Assembly (NCBI GenBank): GCA_001899635.1
Contig: MKVQ01000014.1
Coordinates: 107,904-171,903, forward strand
DNA from: Myxococcales bacterium 68-20
Lineage (GTDB): Bacteria; Myxococcota_A; Polyangia; Polyangiales; Polyangiaceae
Direction: 5' to 3'
Length of the DNA: 64,000 nt
The position numbers and the translations under genes were made by a program. Numbering within the stretch: the first letter of the stretch is position 1; each line of letters starts with the position of its first letter. Below are positions 59,744 through 64,000 of the stretch, piece by piece. Under the pieces are notes generated by a model that saw only the letters and a program-made list of their open reading frames with translations, did not search any database and was not told where the DNA came from.

Positions 59744-60532
59744 ATGGTATCTGCGGCTCAAATGAAGGTCATCGTCACGATGCCGGCCTACAACGTCGAA
59801 AAGACGTTGGTGCAGACCTACGAGGCGCTGCCGGTCAGTCTCCGTGAGCACATTCTCCTCGGCAACAACGTCAGCGAGGACAACACCGCCGAGCTCGCGA
59901 AGAGCCTCGGGATCGACGTCATCACCCACGAGCGGAACCTCGGCTACGGCGGCAACTTGAAGCGCCTGTACCGGGAAGCGCTTCGCCGCGGCGCCGACGT
60001 GGTCGTCGAGGTGCACCCCGACTTCCAGTACGAGCCGTCGCTCGCCGACATGCTCGTCGAGTACATCAAGCGGGGCTTCTACGACGTCATCCAGGCGAAC
60101 CGCATCCGCAGCCGTCAGGAGTCGCTCGCCGGCGGGATGCACGCGTACCGCTACTTCGGCAACCGCGCGCTCACCCTGTTCGAGAACCTCTGGTTCGGCG
60201 TCACCTTCGGTGAGTGGCACTCGGGCATGCGCGCGTACCACCGGAGCGTGATCGAGACGTTGCCGCTCGACTCGTATCCGGACACCCACGCGTTCGCGAG
60301 CGACATCCTCATGGACTGCGTGATGTACGGCTTCCGTATCGCCGAGGTGCCGGTGCCGGTGCGCTACGAGTCGCAGAGCTCGTCGGTGAACGTCCCCGGT
60401 CTCTTCGCCTACGCCGGCCGTACGGTCCACGCAGCGCTCAAGCGTCCGCCGTGGAAGAAGAAGATGTTCGGCACGGGCGGCTCGTTCGCGGCCTCGACGC
60501 ACGTAAACGGCAAGAAGACGAACGGCGGCTGA
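59744..60532 (+). CDS. GT2-family glycosyltransferase
   Basis: A 262-residue GT-A enzyme. VIVTMPAYNVEKTLVQTYEA opens the fold. LLGNNVSEDNTAELAKSLG, with NLGYGGNLKRLYREALRRGA, is the nucleotide-sugar site, and VVVEVHPDFQYEPSLADMLV replaces the usual DxD with HPDFQY, as in polyprenyl-phosphate glycosyltransferases of the DPM1/GtrB type. GEWHSGMRAYHRSVI follows. There are no C-terminal membrane helices. It probably moves a sugar to a lipid carrier that feeds the GT-C enzymes. The start at 59744 is six bases after the previous stop; MKVIVT at 59762 is an alternative. Confidence 0.88.
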   Translation: MVSAAQMKVIVTMPAYNVEKTLVQTYEALPVSLREHILLGNNVSEDNTAELAKSLGIDVITHERNLGYGGNLKRLYREALRRGADVVVEVHPDFQYEPSLADMLVEYIKRGFYDVIQANRIRSRQESLAGGMHAYRYFGNRALTLFENLWFGVTFGEWHSGMRAYHRSVIETLPLDSYPDTHAFASDILMDCVMYGFRIAEVPVPVRYESQSSSVNVPGLFAYAGRTVHAALKRPPWKKKMFGTGGSFAASTHVNGKKTNGG

Positions 60533-60561
60533 TCGCCCTCCCGCCTCGCGCCCGCTCGGAA

Positions 60562-60589
60562 GAACGAGAGTCGACAGTCGCTCTCGTTC
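60562..60589. terminator. Bidirectional hairpin between convergent genes
   Basis: GAACGAGAG pairs with CTCTCGTTC. A bulged T and a CGA/TCG inner stem with a CAG loop fill the centre. It lies between genes ending at 60532 and 60588 and touches the latter's stop codon. There is no U-tract. Confidence 0.55.
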
Positions 60590-61517
60590 AGGTCGGGCGG
60601 GCGATCGCGATCAGGGTCCCACCGCGGCGCGTGGCGGTCCCGAGCGCGGTCGCGGCGAGCGCTGCGGGCGCGAGCGCGGTGCCGAGCGCATAGCTCAGCG
60701 CGAGCTCGCCCTTGCCGCCGTGGGAGGGCTTGCCCGTCAACGACTGGAAGAGCACGTTCGGCTTCGGGAGGACCGCGTTGAGCGCGCTCTGCATCCACCC
60801 GAAGACGTCGAGCTCGAGCTCCTGATGGTGCCAGCGCGTCACCGTGAAGCCGGCGCGGCCGAGGAGCGACTCGAGGGCGCTCCGGCTGAAGTGGTAGAGG
60901 TGGCGCGGCACGTCGAGGTGGAACCAGCTGCCCTTGAAGAGGGAGGCCTGGAGCCCGGCGGCGTCGGGGACGGCGACGATGAGAGTGCCGTCCTTCGCGA
61001 GCAGCGAGCGCGCGCCTTCGAGCGTGCCCTTCGGGTCGGTGAAGTGCTCGAGCGTGTGCCACATCGTGACGGCGTCGAATGCGCCCTTCGCGGCGGGGAG
61101 CGCCTCGCTCCGCACCTCGTCGAGCGAGCCGTACACGTCGAGGCCCGCCTTGCGTGCGTTCTCCGCCGCCCCGCCGATGTCGGTGCCGACGCCCTTCCAG
61201 CCCGCCGTGATCGCGGCGCCGAGGAAATTGCCGTCGCCGCAGCCGATGTCGAGCAAGGCGCCCTTTCCCGGGGTCGCACCGGCTAGGATGCGGAGGCGAC
61301 GCGCGAGGCAGTAGCGGTCGGTGAAGCTGTGTCGTTTCCCGTAGTACGCCTCGCCGTAATACGCGCCGAGGTCCGCGGGGATCGGCGAGGTATGGCCGAG
61401 ACCGCACGACGCGCAACTCTGGATCTCGAAGGTCTCGAGCGACTGCGGATCCCGCACCGCCTCGAGGCCGCGGACCAGCGAGCCTCCACACGAGTTGCAG
61501 CGGCGTTCTCCGTTCAT
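60588..61517 (-). CDS. Class I SAM-dependent methyltransferase with zinc-ribbon N-terminus
   Basis: A 309-residue methyltransferase. MNGERRCNSCGGSLVRGLEA and IQSCASCGLGHTSP form a four-Cys ribbon common in polysaccharide-locus methyltransferases. ALLDIGCGDGNFLGAAITAG is motif I, AVTMWHTLEHFTDPKGTLEG motif II/III, and WFHLDVPRHLYHFSRSALES the post-core signature of the family. The ATG at 61517 with GGGGGAAG upstream was preferred over the tracked 61565, which would overlap the upstream stop by GTGA. It probably methylates a sugar or lipid-linked glycan. Confidence 0.87.
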   Translation of the reverse strand: MNGERRCNSCGGSLVRGLEAVRDPQSLETFEIQSCASCGLGHTSPIPADLGAYYGEAYYGKRHSFTDRYCLARRLRILAGATPGKGALLDIGCGDGNFLGAAITAGWKGVGTDIGGAAENARKAGLDVYGSLDEVRSEALPAAKGAFDAVTMWHTLEHFTDPKGTLEGARSLLAKDGTLIVAVPDAAGLQASLFKGSWFHLDVPRHLYHFSRSALESLLGRAGFTVTRWHHQELELDVFGWMQSALNAVLPKPNVLFQSLTGKPSHGGKGELALSYALGTALAPAALAATALGTATRRGGTLIAIARPT

Positions 61518-61561
61518 GGCGCTTTCTTCCCCCGGCCGCCGCGTCTCCGCAAGTGGATCCA

Positions 61562-63217
61562 TCACGGCTTCGGCTCACCCATGTCATCGCTGGGCGTGCG
61601 GGCGAGGATGCGGAGCCGGCCCTGTACGAACGACTCCTTGAACGTCGGGGGCACGGTCTCCAGGACCTCGGCGGGAGGATCCCAGAGGAGGAGGTAGTCG
61701 AAGGTCGGGAGCGCCTCTCTCCAGAAGAGGTCCCACTCGTCGCGCCACGTCTCCTCGCAGTTGTTCGTCACGATGCGCTTCGAATGGCGGTCGGCGCAGA
61801 AGACCTCGCGCGTGCGCGCGGTGGCGACGAAGCGGAGCCGCGTCATCGGCTCGAGGTGATGCGGGAGCTTCGTACGCAGCATGATCGGCATCGACGGGAC
61901 GTTCGCCCATGCGTCGATCGCGCTCGTGTGCCGCTCGAGCACGTAGAGCCCCCACGCGGTTCCGAGACTGAACGTGTTCTTGCTCGTCACCCGCGCGTTG
62001 AAGTTGAGCGTGAGGAGGCGGGCGCGGTCCGGCACTGCATGCGTACCCGCCGCGAAGTCGTCGAGCTCGCGCGACAGCCGGAAGAGATCGATCGGCATGC
62101 CGGCGAGGTAGACGACCGCCGCGGCTCCGAGCGCGCCGACGAGGGGGCGAGGTAGGCGAGCTGGCAGCCGGACGAGCGCCGCCGCCCAGAGGAAAGGGAT
62201 CAGGCGCGGCGCAATGTAGTTGGAGTCGAACGCGACGTACGGGCCGAGCAGGTAGGCGAGCAGCAGCACGACGAGCGGCGCCGGGCCGAGGAGCGCGCGT
62301 CCTTCACGCCAGCGCATCGCTGCGGCCACTGCGAGCACGAGCGCGGGCAGGAGGCTCACCGCCGTCAGCTCGGTGAAGCCGTACATCCACTGGCTCCAGA
62401 GGTTGTAGAGCGCCCACTGGAGCGAAGAGAAAATCGGCGGCTCCATCCTCGGCGCCGCCGCCGCGACGTGCAGCGCGAAGACGAACGCGCCCATCGCGGC
62501 GGCAGGGGCGAGCGCAGGGAGCGTCGCGCGCGCGAGCGTGAAGCGTTCGCGGAGCGGCTTGCCTGCCGATGCGACGAGCTCGGCGCCCGCGGCCGCGGCC
62601 ACCATCAGGCCGACGACCATCACGGGGAAGGGATGGAGGTACCAGCACAGCAGCGCCAGGAGCGAAGCCTTGACCGTCACCCGAGCCCGTAGCGATGCCG
62701 GGGCGGCGAGGCGCTCGTCGAGCGCCATCAAGAGGAGCAGCGCGACCGGTACGCTCGCCGCGAAGTTCAGCATCCCCATCGACACGAACCAGTTGTGCAC
62801 CATCGGCACGAGCAGCGGCGTCGCGAGGAGCATCCGCTTGCGGTCGGTGAAGTGGAGGACGAAGCGCGGAAGGACGAGCGCGTTCGCGGCGAGCACGCCG
62901 ATCGCGAAGGCCTTCGCCGCGGCGACGAAGCCGAACGATCGACCGAGGACGAGCGTCCAGAGGAAGAGGAACGAGTTCGGCTTGAGGAACCCGGTGGGGA
63001 CGAACTCCGGATATTTGTCGGGGTTCGCGAGGATCGTCACCGCCGCGAGGTGACCAGGCAGATCCTGGTACGGCGGGATCCGCAAGAAGCAGAGCGGCCA
63101 GGCGACGGCGAGGAACAGCCCGACGCCGATAATGAGCGCGAGGGGGCGGTCCCCGAGCCGAATGCGCGCAGGCGTGGCTTCGGTCGTGGTCGTGCTCGTG
63201 CTTGCGCCCGCAGGCAT
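61562..63217 (-). CDS. Polytopic membrane protein, glycosyltransferase-like
   Basis: A 551-residue membrane protein with about 10 helices. After a Thr-rich N-terminus the first helix (LALIIGVGLFLAVAWPLCFL) leads to RIPPYQDLPGHLAAVTILAN, an Asp/His-bearing first loop as in GT-C proteins. NFAASVPVALLLLMALDER and CWYLHPFPVMVVGLMVAA follow. A ~140-residue C-terminal soluble domain includes FNARVTSKNTFSLGTAWGLY and FDYLLLWDPP. No exact family is recognised; lipid-linked sugar transfer or flipping is likely from context. It lies just upstream of the methyltransferase and is divergent from the GST gene. Confidence 0.68.
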   Translation of the reverse strand: MPAGASTSTTTTEATPARIRLGDRPLALIIGVGLFLAVAWPLCFLRIPPYQDLPGHLAAVTILANPDKYPEFVPTGFLKPNSFLFLWTLVLGRSFGFVAAAKAFAIGVLAANALVLPRFVLHFTDRKRMLLATPLLVPMVHNWFVSMGMLNFAASVPVALLLLMALDERLAAPASLRARVTVKASLLALLCWYLHPFPVMVVGLMVAAAAGAELVASAGKPLRERFTLARATLPALAPAAAMGAFVFALHVAAAAPRMEPPIFSSLQWALYNLWSQWMYGFTELTAVSLLPALVLAVAAAMRWREGRALLGPAPLVVLLLAYLLGPYVAFDSNYIAPRLIPFLWAAALVRLPARLPRPLVGALGAAAVVYLAGMPIDLFRLSRELDDFAAGTHAVPDRARLLTLNFNARVTSKNTFSLGTAWGLYVLERHTSAIDAWANVPSMPIMLRTKLPHHLEPMTRLRFVATARTREVFCADRHSKRIVTNNCEETWRDEWDLFWREALPTFDYLLLWDPPAEVLETVPPTFKESFVQGRLRILARTPSDDMGEPKP

Positions 63218-63314
63218 GCGGCGCCTTTACTGGCATCCGTTCGTGCCGGCAAGGACGGGAAGTTGGCCGGCCGGGTCTCGCGCTGGCCGGCGCATCGAGT
63301 AAGCTGCCGCCGCC

Positions 63315-63965
63315 ATGCCGAACCTCACGCTCTACACGTACTGGCGTTCGTCCGCTTCGCACCGCGTCCGCATCGCGCTCGGCTACAAGGGGCTCACGTA
63401 CGACCCCGTCTACGTGAACCTGCTCGAGGGGGAGCAGCGCAAGGACGAGTACAAGCAGACGAACCCGATGGGGCACCTGCCGTGCCTGGTGATCGACGGC
63501 GTGAAATACGTCGAATCGACCGCGATCATCGAGCTGCTTGAGGAGCTGTATCCCGAGCCGGCGCTCCTCCCGAAGAAGCCGGAGGACCGCGCCCGCGTGC
63601 GCGCGCTCGTCCAGATCGTCAACTCGGGGATCCAGCCGCTCCAGAACCTCGTCGTTCTCGATCGGATCGGTGAGGACAAGGAGAAGCGGCTCGACTGGCT
63701 TCGCCACTTCATCACGCGCGGCCTCACGGCGTGGGAGGCGCTCGCCTCGCGCTACGCGGAGGAGACCGGTCAGAAGGGGCCGTTCGCCTACGGCGCGACG
63801 TTCACCGCGGCAGACGCGGTCCTCATCCCGCAGCTCTATACGGCACGTCGCTTCGGGATCGACCTCTCGCCGTACCCGACGATCCTGCGTATGGACGAGG
63901 CGACGAAGGATCTGCCCTTCGTGAAGGCGGCCTACCCGGACGCGCAGCCCGACGCCAAGCCTTGA
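63315..63965 (+). CDS. maiA: Maleylacetoacetate isomerase (zeta-class GST)
   Basis: A 216-residue glutathione-dependent isomerase. LTLYTYWRSSASHRVRIALG is the zeta-class active-site motif, usually SSCSxRVRIAL. Here the Cys is Ala while the catalytic Ser pair and Arg remain. NPMGHLPCLVIDGVKYVEST is the cis-Pro glutathione site, with AIIELLEELYP after it. The C-terminal domain has PLQNLVVLDRIG, then FAYGATFTAADAVLIPQLY, typical of MaiA. It would isomerise maleylacetoacetate in tyrosine degradation; other zeta-GST activities are possible because of the Cys change. It is transcribed alone, divergent from the membrane protein. Confidence 0.9.
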   Translation: MPNLTLYTYWRSSASHRVRIALGYKGLTYDPVYVNLLEGEQRKDEYKQTNPMGHLPCLVIDGVKYVESTAIIELLEELYPEPALLPKKPEDRARVRALVQIVNSGIQPLQNLVVLDRIGEDKEKRLDWLRHFITRGLTAWEALASRYAEETGQKGPFAYGATFTAADAVLIPQLYTARRFGIDLSPYPTILRMDEATKDLPFVKAAYPDAQPDAKP

Positions 63966-64000
63966 GGGATGGCTCGCACGTCCGCCAGCCAAGAGCCGGA

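Noticed and set aside
57899-60502. 867-aa minus-strand ORF
   Set aside because: It is antisense to rfbF, the GT-C protein and the GT2 gene, which all show clear motifs. The translation is low-complexity Arg/Glu/Asp without domains except for the shadowed regions.

Overview
The window is a 64-kb, G+C-rich chromosome segment of the kind found in Myxococcota (Polyangia-like). This placement is inferred from several traits seen together: dense ATGA/GTGA gene overlaps, many large lipoproteins, a MopE-like Cys-rich lipoprotein, a DUF6178 gene, tandem ArsA-type ATPases, and Pro/Ala-rich linkers. No rRNA or other taxonomic marker is present.

Left part (1-32.4 kb), chromosomal backbone. In order: a TetR regulator coupled to a DUF6178 gene; an OmpR-type two-component pair; a secreted DNRLRE-type protein; a LamG/calcineurin phosphoesterase lipoprotein converging on a HupE/UreJ-parvulin pair; a PEGA-like protein and a Cys-rich lipoprotein; a 47-residue zinc-ribbon protein missing from the ORF track; two overlapping ArsA/Get3-like ATPases; a membrane protein; a dipeptide epimerase; a KEKA-repeat exported protein with a small lipoprotein; an M3 metallopeptidase lipoprotein; an extreme acidic-then-basic lipoprotein; a two-gene hypothetical operon; and an AddB-AddA-like helicase-nuclease operon.

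Middle part (32.6-50.3 kb), accessory region. It begins beside a tRNA-Arg(CCU). It holds decayed IS91 transposase ends, a DUF3396-type immunity gene without a visible toxin, an AraC/GyrI regulator pseudogene joined to a REP-type Y1 transposase remnant, and a single-strand terpenoid biosynthesis cluster of visibly lower G+C (36.7-44.5 kb). The cluster runs on the minus strand: methyltransferase, alpha/beta hydrolase, a fusion of a CrtC/AttH-like (lipocalin-type) domain with a polyprenyl diphosphate synthase, a flavin monooxygenase, a frameshifted isopentenyl-diphosphate isomerase pseudogene, and a GMC oxidoreductase. The fusion synthase and its cluster are the strongest candidates for an undescribed system. 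An IS3 orfA fragment cut by a truncated IS66 element follows. Next come an ECF-sigma operon and a second, diverged IS66 fragment, so the sigma operon sits between two IS66 relics.

Right part (50.3-64 kb), backbone again. An HxlR regulator is divergent from a short-chain dehydrogenase. After it comes a surface-polysaccharide or glycoside locus: membrane glycosyltransferases, CDP-glucose 4,6-dehydratase, a sugar C-methyltransferase, an RmlC-like 3,5-epimerase, an NAD-dependent epimerase/reductase, glucose-1-phosphate cytidylyltransferase, a GT2 glycosyltransferase and a second methyltransferase. Together these would make and transfer a CDP-linked, C-methylated 6-deoxysugar. The window ends with a zeta-class GST / maleylacetoacetate isomerase.

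Most genes are tightly packed and many are translationally coupled. Most lines of the ORF track are antisense or out-of-frame shadows produced by high GC3 and were left out.
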